From assembly GCA_963770045.1 (NCBI GenBank), contig CAVYOD010000029.1, forward strand, positions 62,001-126,000: DNA of 64,000 bases. Reading direction: 5' to 3'. Origin of the DNA: CAVYOD01 sp963770045. GTDB lineage: Bacteria > Acidobacteriota > Aminicenantia > Aminicenantales > CAVYOD01. The notes under the pieces were generated by a model, which ran no database searches, was not told the origin of the DNA, and was given only the letters and a program-made list of their open reading frames with translations. A program made the translations under genes and the position numbers. Of this stretch, positions 19,101 through 28,448 are shown in pieces (within the stretch, counting starts at the first letter, position 1; the number at the start of each line of letters is the position of its first letter).

Positions 19101-19449
19101 CCTCTCCTATTATGACCAGGTCAGGCAGGGACGGATGAAAACATTCGACGACCTGAAGGAGGCGATTGTCCATGGCGCCGTGAAGCGCATCCGGCCAAAG
19201 ATGATGACGGTAACGGCGATGTTCATGGGGCTCGTCCCGATCATGTGGTCGATGGGGACGGGCTCGGACATGATGAAAAGAATCGCCGCGCCCATGATCG
19301 GCGGCGTGTTCACGAGCTTCATCATGGAGCTCCTGGTTTATCCGCCCATCTACGCGATCTGGAAATGGCGCTATGAGATGAAACAGGGCACGGTTGATGT
19401 CAGCCGGCTCCCCATCCCGCAGCTTGGGAAGCATGGAATCCAAGACTGA
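16145..19449 (+). CDS. CusA-type HME-RND metal efflux pump (frameshifted)
   Basis: The proton-driven inner-membrane pump of the tripartite system, about 1,100 residues. RND architecture is clear: a first membrane segment, porter loops, and TM4 'GVLVDGAIVEVEN' with the proton-relay Asp. The three copper/silver-binding methionines of CusA are conserved at M587 ('LYMPTT'), M637 ('SMMETT') and M708 ('RIDMLSTG'), which favours monovalent Cu/Ag over Zn/Co. The frame breaks near 18347-18360. Removing C18347 and A18360 restores 'IGQELETVMKDIRGT', the expected family sequence; as given, the first part stops at 18367 and the rest is read from about 18364 on. Between M637 and M708 it is about 22 residues longer than E. 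coli CusA. Confidence 0.87.
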
Positions 19450-19558
19450 GGGACGTTCCCCAAGGGGACACCCTTGAGGCTTCCAGCTAACAATCACCGC
19501 CTGATTAGGAGGGAAGGTTAGATGGAAGTCTCAAGGGTGTCCCCTTGGGGAACGTCCC
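19450..19558 (+). terminator. Large perfect hairpin between convergent genes
   Basis: A perfect 29-bp inverted repeat: the left arm at 19450-19478 begins gggacgttccccaagggg and the right arm at 19530-19558 is its exact reverse complement. Inside, CTTCCA/TGGAAG and CTAAC/GTTAG can extend the stem. It starts at the base after the cusA stop and ends 6 bases before the degT stop on the other strand. Bidirectional termination is the likely job, though it may also be one copy of a dispersed repeat. Confidence 0.65.
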
Positions 19559-19564
19559 TATTTA

Positions 19565-20741
19565 CTATTTACTATAAAATTTATTGATACAATCGACAAC
19601 GTAGTCTTGCTGCTCTTGCCTTAGCTCGGGATAGACAGGGATCGCCAGGACCTCGCGGGCCGCTTTTTCTGCTTCCGGAAAATCACCCTCCCTGTATCCG
19701 AGCCCGGCGAAGCACTTTTGCAGATGAAGCGGGAGCGGATAATAGACCGCCGTCCCGATGCCCTTTTCTTTGAGCCAGGCCTGGAGCTCGTCCCGGCGAC
19801 TGACCCGCAGGACGTATTGATGATAGGTATGATAGTTCGTGGCGCCGCTCTGCTTATAAAGAGCCTCGGGTGTTTGGAGCAGCCCCTTTCGTGTCAGCCC
19901 GGTGTCCTCGAACATCCGGTCATAAGAGGCGGCTCTCCGCCTCCTCTCCTCCTGCCAGTGTTCCAGTCGCTTGAGCTTCACTCTGAGGACGGCGGCCTGG
20001 ATGGCGTCAAGCCGAAAATTGCCGCCGACGGTCTCGTAAAAATATCTTTGTTTTTCCCCATGCGTGCGCAGGATTTTGACTTTTTGGGCCATGGCCTCGT
20101 CGTTGGTCAGCACCATGCCGGCGTCACCGAAGGCATTCAAGTTCTTGGAGGGATAGAAAGACAGGGTTCCCAGGTCGCCCATGGATCCTGCTTTTTTGAT
20201 CCCGTCGGGTAAGGGATAGTCGACGCCGATGGCCTGGGCCGCGTCCTCGATCGTCGCGAGATTGTGCTTCCTGGCCAGCGACAGGATGGCCGTCATCCCG
20301 GCACACTGGCCGTAGAGGTGGACTGGCAGGATGGCTTTGACTCTCGGCAGATCGCCCTTTTTCCCGAGGGCGTCCAGCAGCTCCTCCAGTTTCTCGGGAT
20401 CCAGGTTGAAGCTCCGGTCTTCGATGTCACAAAAAACGGGGCTAGCCCCCACTCTGACGATCGACCCGGCGGTGGCAAAGAATGTGAACGGAGTTGTGAT
20501 GACCAAGTCGCCGCGGCCGACATCCAGAGCCATGAGCGAGATGATCAGAGCGTCAGAGCCTGAAGAGACACCCACGGCGAAACCGCGCCTGGCTGTAGGC
20601 CGCGACCTCTTTTTCCAGGGCCTCCACTTCCGGGCCGAGGACGAAAATCTGAGAATCGATGACTTCCAGGACCCGCTGGTTGATCTCGTCGCGGATGGAC
20701 CCGTATTGTGCTTTTAAATCCAAGAGCGGTATGTTCATCAT
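19565..20741 (-). CDS. DegT/DnrJ/EryC1/StrS family sugar aminotransferase (frameshifted)
   Basis: A PLP-dependent aminotransferase of about 392 residues that usually aminates a keto sugar nucleotide for surface polysaccharide synthesis. It starts 'MNIPLLDLKAQY', a standard opening for the family. It contains 'TPFTFFATAGSIVRVGA', 'DAAQAIG' and the PLP-lysine region 'SFYPSKNLNAFGDAGM'. The C-terminal part 'HTYHQYVLR' and 'YPLPLHLQ' is also typical. The first 54 residues read in one frame, the rest in another; a single extra base near 20583 causes this, because dropping it gives 'QARFAVGVSSGSDAL'. It is the last gene of a minus-strand run with the NusG-like and nitrilase-type genes. The sugar substrate is unknown. 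Confidence 0.9.
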
Positions 20742-20772
20742 GTCCTCTGTGCTTCGGATCTCGGCCTTCTCC

Positions 20773-21255
20773 TCAGCCGGACACTCTTCTGAGCTTCTTT
20801 TTTTCGATCAGCAGCTGTCCTTGGTAGGAGACATAGTTGAGCAGGATGAGCACCCGCTGCTTCTCGTCAATCTCCTTTTGGAAGATGCCTCTCAGACCCT
20901 TGAGGGGACCTTCGACGACTTCAATTTCGTCGCCGGGATCGGGCTCGGCCCCGTACTTTTCGAGCTCGATGAGTCCGGCCACTTCCCGCGACCTGATTTC
21001 ACTCAGGACTCGCTCCGGAACCGGGATCGGACCTTCGCGGTTGCCGACCACTCTCTTGACGCCGCGGGTATACTTGACCAGCTGATATTGCTGAGGGAAA
21101 TCGAAATGGATGAATTGATAATTCGGGAAAAAGGGCCTGATCCTGTTTTCTTGGCGATATTTCGGGTTGTAGACCTCGATTCCTCCCTCCTGGAAAAGCC
21201 TCTCGACCTGGAACTCCTTCTTGGGCTTGGTGTTGAGCACGTACCAGTTCTTCAT
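20773..21255 (-). CDS. NusG/RfaH-like transcription elongation factor paralogue
   Basis: A 160-residue protein with an N-terminal NGN domain ('WYVLNTKPKKEFQVERLF', then 'FPNYQFIHFDF') and a C-terminal KOW domain ('DPGDEIEVVEGPLKGLRGIF', about 105-124). Housekeeping NusG normally sits beside secE and rplK; this copy sits with a DegT aminotransferase. That suggests a specialised UpxY/LoaP/RfaH-type antiterminator for a long polysaccharide operon. ATG 21255 is preferred; a TTG four codons upstream is possible. The start overlaps the upstream amidohydrolase stop. The residues needed to call it RfaH rather than NusG cannot be judged by eye. Confidence 0.82.
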   Translation of the reverse strand: MKNWYVLNTKPKKEFQVERLFQEGGIEVYNPKYRQENRIRPFFPNYQFIHFDFPQQYQLVKYTRGVKRVVGNREGPIPVPERVLSEIRSREVAGLIELEKYGAEPDPGDEIEVVEGPLKGLRGIFQKEIDEKQRVLILLNYVSYQGQLLIEKKKLRRVSG

Positions 21256-22080
21256 CTCTTGAGCCAATTCCTGGAACGATAAAATTCAGGCCTGCGATCT
21301 TCGAAGAAATGCCGCTTGGCGGCCGAGGCGGCGATTTTCCCAAAGTCGCAATCGGCATAAAGTATGAAATCTTCGGCTTGCGGCGCGCGGGCGATCACCC
21401 GTCCGTCGGGGTCGGCGACAAAAGATTCTCCGGAGAAGTGCATCTCTCCCTCTCTCCCGACTCGATTGACCAGGGCGGCAAAATAGCCGTTGTGGAAAGC
21501 GGCGACCTGAACCTCAGCCTCGAAAATCCCTTCCGTCCATTCGCCCACGGCGCCCGCCTGGGGGATGACGACGATCTCGGCGCCGAGGAGGCCGAGCTGC
21601 CTGGTGTACTCCGGAAAATGGCGGTCGTAGCAGATGGCAATTCCGACTCGCCCGAACCGGGTTTGATAGACGAAGTTATGGAGATTTCCCGGCGTGTAAA
21701 ACCCCCGTTCATGGAACTGTGGTCCTTCCATGATGTGGACCATGCGCGTCCGTCCCAGGAGCCGCCCGTCGGCATCGATGACCGGGGAACAATCGAAAGT
21801 TTTATCCCCGTCTCTCTCGAACAGGTTAAGGACGATAACAACTCCGTAGCGCTTGGCCAGGCCGGAGAATTTTTCGGTCATAGGACCGGGAATGGTTTCC
21901 GCCTTGGCCGTGGCTTCGGGCGTCGCCGGGAACTGAGGCCAAAATGGCGTAAGAGCCAGCTCGGCAAAGGCGACCAGGTTCGCTCCCGCCCTGGCTGCCT
22001 GATGGACAGCGTCCATTCCCCGTCTGAGATTGTCCTCAAGGTTAGCGGTGGCGTGCTGCTGGACGAGGGCGATCTTTCAT
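21252..22080 (-). CDS. Nitrilase-superfamily amidohydrolase (frameshifted near start)
   Basis: A carbon-nitrogen hydrolase of about 276 residues. Catalytic Glu is visible in 'AFAELAL' and the nucleophile Cys in 'AICYDRHFPE'. The catalytic Lys position, normally in a GRYRKxH motif, reads 'GRTRMVHI', so Lys is replaced by Met. The true ATG is 22080-22078 and overlaps the upstream peptidase stop (ATGA). From it, 'MKIALVQQHATANLEDNL' is obtained only if one A is removed from the AAA run near 22073-22076; as given, the frame is open only from the ATG at 22016. The N-carbamoylputrescine amidase and omega-amidase branches are the closest families I recognise, but the substrate is open. Confidence 0.82.
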
Positions 22081-23465
22081 CCCCGGATCGCCTCCTCGAC
22101 ATCTAGGGGTTTCTTGGGGATGGGTTTGCCCAGGACCCTGTGTCCCGTCTCTGTGACCAGGACATCGTCCTCGATCCTGACTCCTCCAAAGTCCAGATAT
22201 TTCGCCACCAGGTCATAGTTGATGAACTCCGGGAATTTCTTTTCTTTCCTCCATTGATCGATCAGGGCGGGGATAAAGTAAACCCCCGGCTCAACGGTGA
22301 AGACAAAACCCAGGCCGGAGCTCTTTGGCCAGACGAAGATAGGCCAATCCGAATTGCCCGCTTCTCTTGACCTTGTCATCATAGCCCACCTGGTTCTCCC
22401 CGAGATTCTCCATGTCGTGGACGTCCAGGCCCAGCATGTGCCCGAGGCCGTGAGGAAAGAAGAGGGCGTGCGCCCCTTCTGGACAGCTTCATCGACATCA
22501 CCCCTCATCAGCCCAATGGCTTTGAGTCCGGAGGCGATGACTTTTGCGGTTTGGAGATGGACTTCGCGGTAGGATACGCCCGGCTTGACCGCCCTGATGG
22601 CCGATGCCTGGCCCTCAAGGACAGTCTCGTAGATCTCTTTTTGTTTCTGGGTAAACTTACCGGCCACCGGATACGTCCTGGTAATATCAGAGGCATAATG
22701 CAGCGCCGATTCAGCGCCCGCATCGACCACCAGGAGTCTTCCCCTGGTGAGCTTGTTTCCGAAATACTGGTTGTGGAAGATCTGGCCGTTGATGGTAACG
22801 ATCGGGGGGAAAGCCAGGTTTCCACCCGCGGCCAGGGCTATCCCTTCCTTTTTTCCGAGGATTTCTCGTTCGTAGGCACCCGGTTTAACCATCTGGGCGG
22901 CGGCCTTGTACATGTCGTAGGTGATGCGGAGGGCCTTTTCGATTTCCGATATCTCTTCGGGCGATTTGACCGACCTCTGGGCGACCACGGCTCCGATAAG
23001 CTCCGCCGAAACCTTGGCCTTCGCCTCGGCGGCAGGAATTCCGAGCCAGGATTCTAATTTCAAGATCGTCTCCGGACGATAGGGTGGAAGGTAATGGACT
23101 GTTCTCTTCCCGGCGACGGCGGCGTTCAATTTTTCCCGAAGCTTTTCCAATGGGGCGGTCTGTTTTATACCCGCCGAGCCGGCTCTCTCCTTAAGCGTAG
23201 GAAGGAAACCGGTCCAGATAACGTCCTCGAGGCCGATATCTTCGCCGTAGACGGTGTCCTGGCCTTCATCCAGGTCTATGGCGGCCGCGAGCCCGGGCTG
23301 GTCCAGGCCGAAGAAATACAGGAAGCTGCTGTCCTGCCGGAAATGATAGGTGTTCGCCGGATAGTTCATCGGGCTCTCCTCATTCCCCAAAAAAAGGACC
23401 AGTCCCGACTTGATCTGCTTCCTTAGGAGATCTCGCCTTCGGGTATAAATTTCTGGCTCAAACAT
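22077..23465 (-). CDS. Xaa-Pro aminopeptidase P family (M24B) metallopeptidase
   Basis: A 462-residue proline-specific aminopeptidase with an N-terminal creatinase-type domain ('MFEPEIYTRRRDLLRKQI') and a C-terminal pita-bread domain. The dimetal ligands are present: Asp in 'VVDAGAES', Asp in 'ASDITRTYPV', Glu in 'TVEPGVYF' and Glu in 'GGVRIEDDVLV'. The fifth ligand, His in 'HGLGHMLGLDVHD', appears only when two compensating homopolymer errors are corrected. One G is missing from the run at about 22472-22476 and one extra A/T lies in the run at 22305-22308. Between them about 55 residues are misread as given. AGGAG precedes the ATG. The gene heads the minus-strand run ending at degT. Confidence 0.9.
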   Translation of the reverse strand: MFEPEIYTRRRDLLRKQIKSGLVLFLGNEESPMNYPANTYHFRQDSSFLYFFGLDQPGLAAAIDLDEGQDTVYGEDIGLEDVIWTGFLPTLKERAGSAGIKQTAPLEKLREKLNAAVAGKRTVHYLPPYRPETILKLESWLGIPAAEAKAKVSAELIGAVVAQRSVKSPEEISEIEKALRITYDMYKAAAQMVKPGAYEREILGKKEGIALAAGGNLAFPPIVTINGQIFHNQYFGNKLTRGRLLVVDAGAESALHYASDITRTYPVAGKFTQKQKEIYETVLEGQASAIRAVKPGVSYREVHLQTAKVIASGLKAIGLMRGDVDEAVQKGRTPSSFLTASGTCWAWTSTTWRISGRTRWAMMTRSREAGNSDWPIFVWPKSSGLGFVFTVEPGVYFIPALIDQWRKEKKFPEFINYDLVAKYLDFGGVRIEDDVLVTETGHRVLGKPIPKKPLDVEEAIRG

Positions 23466-23534
23466 CTGCTTCTCCTTTTATTATCTTATTGCCCTTCATG
23501 ATCGATATACCAGATATGGCCATCAAAATCAAAC

Positions 23535-26027
23535 TCAATCCCCGCCCCGGGCCAGGATGGAGCTGATGTCGAGGACGTAGACACTCCTTCCGTGCGTCCC
23601 GGCGACCAACTCATGTTCCCCAGGGTGGACCGCCAGATCATGGACAGGCGTTGTGGGAAGATTGTTGCAGAGGGAGAACCAGCTCTTGCCCCTGTCGAGC
23701 GAAACATAAACGCCGAGGTCTGTGCCGAGATACAGGATGTTTTTTTCCTCGGGGTCTTCGCGGATGACATTGATGGGCTCCGAAGGAAGGTTTGAGGCGA
23801 TCGAAATCCAGCTTCGGCCGAAATCGGTTGAAAGGTATAGGTACTTGCCAAAGTCGTCCTCTCGGCTGCCCGTCAGGGAGACAAAGACGGTCCTTTCTTC
23901 ATGTTGAGAAGCGATGACCCGGCTGACCCATTTCGGAGGAAGGCCGGAGTTGATCTTCCTCCAGGTGATGCCGTCATCGGCGGTGTATTGGACCAGGCCG
24001 TCGTCGGTGCCGACATAGATAAGACCCGGCTTCAAGGCTGATTCGGCGATTGTCGTGATTGTCCCGAAGGGGACGTCGCCCTGTTTCTCCGGGCCCGGGC
24101 TTGTGGTCAAGTCGGGGCTAATGCAATGCCAATGGTCTCCGCGGTCGGAGGATTTGAAGAGCTTGTTCGCTCCGAAATAGAGAACAAAAGGATTATGCTT
24201 AGAGATGAGGTACGGGGTCATCCAATTGCACCGCAGCGGGGCTTCTCCGAGCTTGACCTGGGGCATGATGTCCTTTGCCGACCCCTTAGGCAGGTCTCTG
24301 CGGACGACTCTTCCGAACTGAAACTCATAGTAGACCGTCTCCGGGTCGGCCGGGTCCGGGAAGACAAAAAACCCATCTCCTCCAGCCAATTGTCGCCAGG
24401 GGTCCTGAATGCCGGGTTGAGGGGTGAAATTGCTCGGCCCGAAGACTATGCCGTTATCCTGAAGACCGCCATAAATCTTGTAGGGCCTTCCCGCGTCGAG
24501 TGAGATCGAATAGAATTCGCCGATCGGCAAATTCTTGATTTGTTGCCAGGTCTTTCCCCTGTCGTAGGAGATATTCAATCCGCCGTCCGTTCCGAGGAGG
24601 AGCCTGTCCGGTTTCTTGGGATCAACCCAGAGGTCGTGGCAGTCGGGGTGGACGTTCCTGCCTCCCAGCGGTTTGAACGTCTGACCCCCGTTCGTTGACG
24701 AAAGCAGGCGGATTCCCAAGACATAGATCGACTGAGGATCGTCCGGGGAAATCCTGATGTCACCGAATGAGTAGCCATACGTGTCAAAAAAACCCTCGAG
24801 ATAGTCTTCGTTGACCTTTCTCCAGCTCTCTCCCCTGTTATCGGAACGGTAGACTTCCCCGCCGATCACATTGGTGACGTGAAGCCTGCGGTCTAAATAA
24901 AGGTTAACGACATACTGAGCCAAAGCCCGAGGCGTTAATTCTCGATTTTTAACCCTCTCCCGGATAACATCGGCCGTGTATTCCCTGGGCACATGTGTCA
25001 TGTCCAGGAACGAGGCCAATCTTTTCGGGTCGATGGCCAGGAACTCCCGGTCCGACATTTTTTCCAGACCCGAAATGGACAACTCCCGTTCGGTCGATTT
25101 TTGAACAGATTTTTCAGGCCGCGGCGCTTGATTGTCGAGAAGCGCGTAGATCGTGCTCGGATTTGTTTTGGCAACGGCCAGACCGATCCGGCCGACGTGC
25201 GGCCCAACCGGAAAACCATTCGTCAATCTTTTCCAGGTCAGGCCTCCATCAGCAGTCCTATAGATTCCGCTCCCTTCACCGCTTTCGATATTCGTCCAGG
25301 CTTTTCTGTCTCGCTCCCAGGATGCGGCATAGAGGATTCTGGAGTCCTCGGGGTCTATCACCACGTCGACGACCCCCGTTCGCTCATTCAGATAAAGGAT
25401 TTTCTGCCAGTTTTTCCCCCATCGGTTGTCTTGAATAATCCCCTCTCCTGGTTGTAAGTATACTCGTGTCCAAGCGCGGCCACATAGAGGATGTCGGGAT
25501 TATGAGGGTCGATGACAACCCTGGCGATGTGCTGCGTATCCTCGAGGCCCATGTTCTCCCAACTCTTTCCTCCGTCCGTGGACTTGAAGACGCCCGTTCC
25601 GGCATAAGAGCTGCGGGCCAACAGCTCTTCGCCGCTTCCCACCCAAAGAATCTCAGGCTTGGATTCCGAGACGGCGAGAGCGCCGATGGCGAAGGTGGAT
25701 TCGCGATCGAAGATGGGCTGCCAGGTCGTGCCGCTGTTGGCCGTTTTCCAGAGGTTCCCCGAGCCGGCCGCGACATAAAAGCCGTACGGGTTGGCCGGGT
25801 CGGAGGCGATGGCCGAAATCCTTCCGCCCTGGAACGAGGGACCCACCGATCTCCAGGTGAGGTCTTTAAAAGGTGAGGCTGCCTTCAAGGCCAAGTGTTC
25901 CTGCCAGGACTTGAGCCTGGATTCAACCCGTTGCTCCTGATTCACCGGGCTTCCCTCTGCCAGGAGAGAAATCAGACCGAGAATAGCGACAGAAACTCAC
26001 GCCCAAAATGGCTGTAAATCTTCTCAT
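23535..26027 (-). CDS. Secreted VPS10/sortilin-type beta-propeller protein, copy 1 (frameshifted)
   Basis: An exported repeat protein of about 830 residues. It carries many Asp-box (BNR) motifs of the S-x-D-x-G-x-T-W type, such as 'KTANSGTTWQ', 'STDGGKSWENMG' and 'YRTADGGLTWKR'. These are the signatures of multi-bladed propellers in sortilin-like proteins and sialidases. ATG 26027 gives a signal peptide ('MRRFTAILG...') only if an indel near 25990 is corrected. Another missing base near 25405-25420 splits it into two frames. A third shift near the stop could extend the C-terminus to 23486. Such proteins are often annotated as glycosyl hydrolases, but I see no catalytic signature. A paralogue lies at 52303-55477. 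Confidence 0.8.
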
Positions 26028-26100
26028 GTGCATGTCGTGCTTCATTCCGGATTCCAGGAATACCAACTCTCCCCTGCCGGTGTCAAGTTGCTCTTCCAAA

Positions 26101-26129
26101 TTGAAAAATCAACCCGCCTGAGTTAAAAT
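26101..26129 (+). promoter_or_regulatory. Promoter for the ornithine cyclodeaminase-like gene
   Basis: TTGAAA (26101-26106), 17-bp spacer, TAAAAT (26124-26129). It lies in the divergent spacer between the propeller gene and the plus-strand gene at 26166, about 36 bp before its ATG. Confidence 0.55.
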
Positions 26130-26165
26130 CCGCAACGAGTCCCATGAAAGCGAGTCACGATCACC

Positions 26166-27158
26166 ATGAAAATCAAGGTATTCTCTGAAAAGGATATCCG
26201 CCGGGCCGTTCCCATGGAACGGGCCATCACCGTTCTCAAGGATGCCTTCATCCAGCTTTCGGCGGGGAAAGCCAACGTCCCCTTGCGATCCGCCATTCCC
26301 GTTTCGGCACACTCGGGTCAAACCTTGTTTATGCCTGCTTATCTTGAGGGCAGCGGAGCCCTCGGCGCGAAGATTGTCTCCGTTTTCCCGGACAACCGGA
26401 AGCGCGACCTTCCGATCATCCATGCCCTAGTCATTCTTGTCGACTCCAGCACAGGGGTGCCGCAGGCCCTCTTGGATGGAACCTACCTGACCGCTCTCAG
26501 GACCGGCGCCGTCTCCGGCCTGGCCACGGAACTCCTGGCCCGCAAGAACGCCCGCACCGCGGCTATTTTCGGGGCGGGTGTCCAGGGAAGGACTCAACTG
26601 GAAGCTATCTGCCGGGTTCGACACATCGAAAAGGTTTGGGTCTTCGACCCCAACACCAAGGCCGCGGAGAATTTTGTTTCCGAGATGAAATCCCTCGGTC
26701 AACCTATCCCGGAGGCAATTTTCACGGCACGCTCGTCTTCGCAGGCCATCGAGGAGGCGGACATCATCTGTGCCGCAACCACATCTTCAAAGCCGGTCTT
26801 TGCCGATTCTGATCTCAGACCCGGAACGCACATCAACGGCGTGGGCTCATTTACACCGGAAGCGCAGGAAATCCCGTCCGAAACGGTCATCCGTGCCAAA
26901 GTCATCGTCGACTCCCGTCAAGCCTCACTGGCCGAAGCCGGGGATTTGATGATTCCTCTACGGAAAGGATCGATCGGACCGGACCACATTTATGCGGAGC
27001 TCGGGCAGATTGCCGCCGGCCAATTGCCGGGTCGGGAAACCAGGCAGGAAGTGACCTTCTTCAAATCCGTCGGTCTGGCCATTCAGGATATCGCCGTTGC
27101 AGCGCAGGTCCTCCAGGAAGCCGAGAAGTCCGGCTTGGGTACGGAAGTGGATTTTTAG
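26166..27158 (+). CDS. Ornithine cyclodeaminase/mu-crystallin family oxidoreductase
   Basis: A 330-residue NAD(P)-dependent enzyme of the OCD/alanine dehydrogenase/mu-crystallin family. The substrate half is N-terminal, with 'SGALGAKIVSVFPDN', where Lys would bind the substrate carboxylate. 'TGVPQALLDGTYLTALRTGA' is the family hallmark. The Rossmann half has the dinucleotide loop 'AIFGAGVQGRTQLEAI' (about 138-153). 'ICAATTSSKPVF' and 'GTHINGVGSFTPEAQEI' follow. The length is normal. Members deaminate ornithine, dehydrogenate alanine or reduce ketimines and cannot be separated by sequence alone. It stands alone on the plus strand between two minus-strand genes; no strong ribosome-binding site is seen. 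Confidence 0.9.
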   Translation: MKIKVFSEKDIRRAVPMERAITVLKDAFIQLSAGKANVPLRSAIPVSAHSGQTLFMPAYLEGSGALGAKIVSVFPDNRKRDLPIIHALVILVDSSTGVPQALLDGTYLTALRTGAVSGLATELLARKNARTAAIFGAGVQGRTQLEAICRVRHIEKVWVFDPNTKAAENFVSEMKSLGQPIPEAIFTARSSSQAIEEADIICAATTSSKPVFADSDLRPGTHINGVGSFTPEAQEIPSETVIRAKVIVDSRQASLAEAGDLMIPLRKGSIGPDHIYAELGQIAAGQLPGRETRQEVTFFKSVGLAIQDIAVAAQVLQEAEKSGLGTEVDF

Positions 27159-27280
27159 AGACGCTCAGATCGTCGTCCTTTTTCTTCATTTCCTCCGTCA
27201 CATCAATTGGTTTGAAAAGAAAACAGGATTGAAGAAGTTCTTTTATTTTGTTCTTGACGAGACAGACGGGACGACGTCTT

Positions 27281-28348
27281 TTATAGCCCGAAGCGAAGGC
27301 GAAGCGAAATCAGGGCGCCGAAGGTGTTGAGGTTGATGGCCGCCTTTTTGACCCCGCTGATGTCGCTTCCCTCGGGCGCGCTCTGCCAGATCCACATCGC
27401 CGGATAATTCTTGGCCAGTTGGTTGTCTTTGACGTTGTAGGTAAAGAGATTTCCGTGTTCGCTGGAGGATCCGGTCGAGGTCTGATCATAATACCAGCCG
27501 AGCCGCTCCTGCCAGAGCTGGTCCCGGGTCGTCCAGGAGTCCGCATAGTCGCCGGCCCAATTGGAGAAATTCACCAGCCGGCCGAACACCTCGAAGCCAA
27601 ACGAGATGAAGGAGGTGAGGTTCATTTCGAGACCGAGGCCGCTCCTGAAGCCAATCCTGTTCTGCTTGCTCGTTTCTTTGGCCGCGCTGTTGAATTGATA
27701 GTTCTCTTTTTCGTTGTAGTAGTACCAGGAGTCGTCTTCATAAGCATAAGTGTATTCATTCTTGAAATCATGAGTCAGCTTGGCAAAGTAGTAGCCGACG
27801 CCGCCATAAAAATAGAGGTTGAATTTCTGGGAATAGCCGAGGGGCAGGGAATAATAAAGGTTGAGGGTTATGGGAATAGCCTGAATCTTGTAGTTTTGAG
27901 CGAATTTATCGGTCTCCGTTTCGGTGAAGGTGCCCCACCAGGGGCTCTGGGTCGTGCTTCCCTGGATAGAATAATTGCCTTTGGAAGTCGCGCTGCAAAA
28001 GCCAGTGCCCACTCCGATTCCGAAGTGTCTGCCCAGGTTGAGGATGACCTCGGCGTTGAAGTCGGGGATGACCGAGAGTTTCTTCCAATCGAAGGCCGAG
28101 GAATAACCCGGATTCTGGCGATAATCACTGACATATTGCGCTCTCCCGGAGCGGAATCGTTCCAGGTCCCCGGCTCCGTTGAGGAGGTACCCCGCCCCGC
28201 CCGAGAGTTTCAGGCCGAGGTGCAGGCCGCGACTCGACTGCGCGCGATCTTCCTTCGCGCCTCTCGCCGAGCTAACAAAACAAAAAATAAACATGGCCAG
28301 GGCCAAAAGGGTCGACCCATTCTTGAAAAGCCGTCTGGTGAGCGTCAT
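27281..28348 (-). CDS. Outer-membrane beta-barrel protein
   Basis: A 355-residue exported protein. Residues 1-30 are a signal peptide ('MTLTRRLFKNGSTLLALAMF', then cleavage near 'SSARG'). The remainder alternates aromatic, Gly-rich strands typical of an 8- to 12-strand barrel, for example 'GIGVGTGF', 'NLYFYGGVGYYF' and 'SFGFEVFGRLVNF'. It ends 'LRLRFGL', a near-canonical C-terminal beta-signal for BAM insertion. Tyr/Asp/Asn-rich stretches in the middle look like surface loops. GAGGAG lies just upstream of the ATG. I cannot assign a transported substrate. The gene is monocistronic, with the NCS2 permease upstream on the same strand about 100 bp away. Confidence 0.85.
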   Translation of the reverse strand: MTLTRRLFKNGSTLLALAMFIFCFVSSARGAKEDRAQSSRGLHLGLKLSGGAGYLLNGAGDLERFRSGRAQYVSDYRQNPGYSSAFDWKKLSVIPDFNAEVILNLGRHFGIGVGTGFCSATSKGNYSIQGSTTQSPWWGTFTETETDKFAQNYKIQAIPITLNLYYSLPLGYSQKFNLYFYGGVGYYFAKLTHDFKNEYTYAYEDDSWYYYNEKENYQFNSAAKETSKQNRIGFRSGLGLEMNLTSFISFGFEVFGRLVNFSNWAGDYADSWTTRDQLWQERLGWYYDQTSTGSSSEHGNLFTYNVKDNQLAKNYPAMWIWQSAPEGSDISGVKKAAINLNTFGALISLRLRFGL

Positions 28349-28448
28349 GGCTCCTCCTCAAAATAGCTTTCTATAATAATGAAGCCGCGAGGAATAAGTC
28401 AAGCGATGGTGGGCTAATCGATCAGGCGGGACTTCTGGCCTCAGGGTC

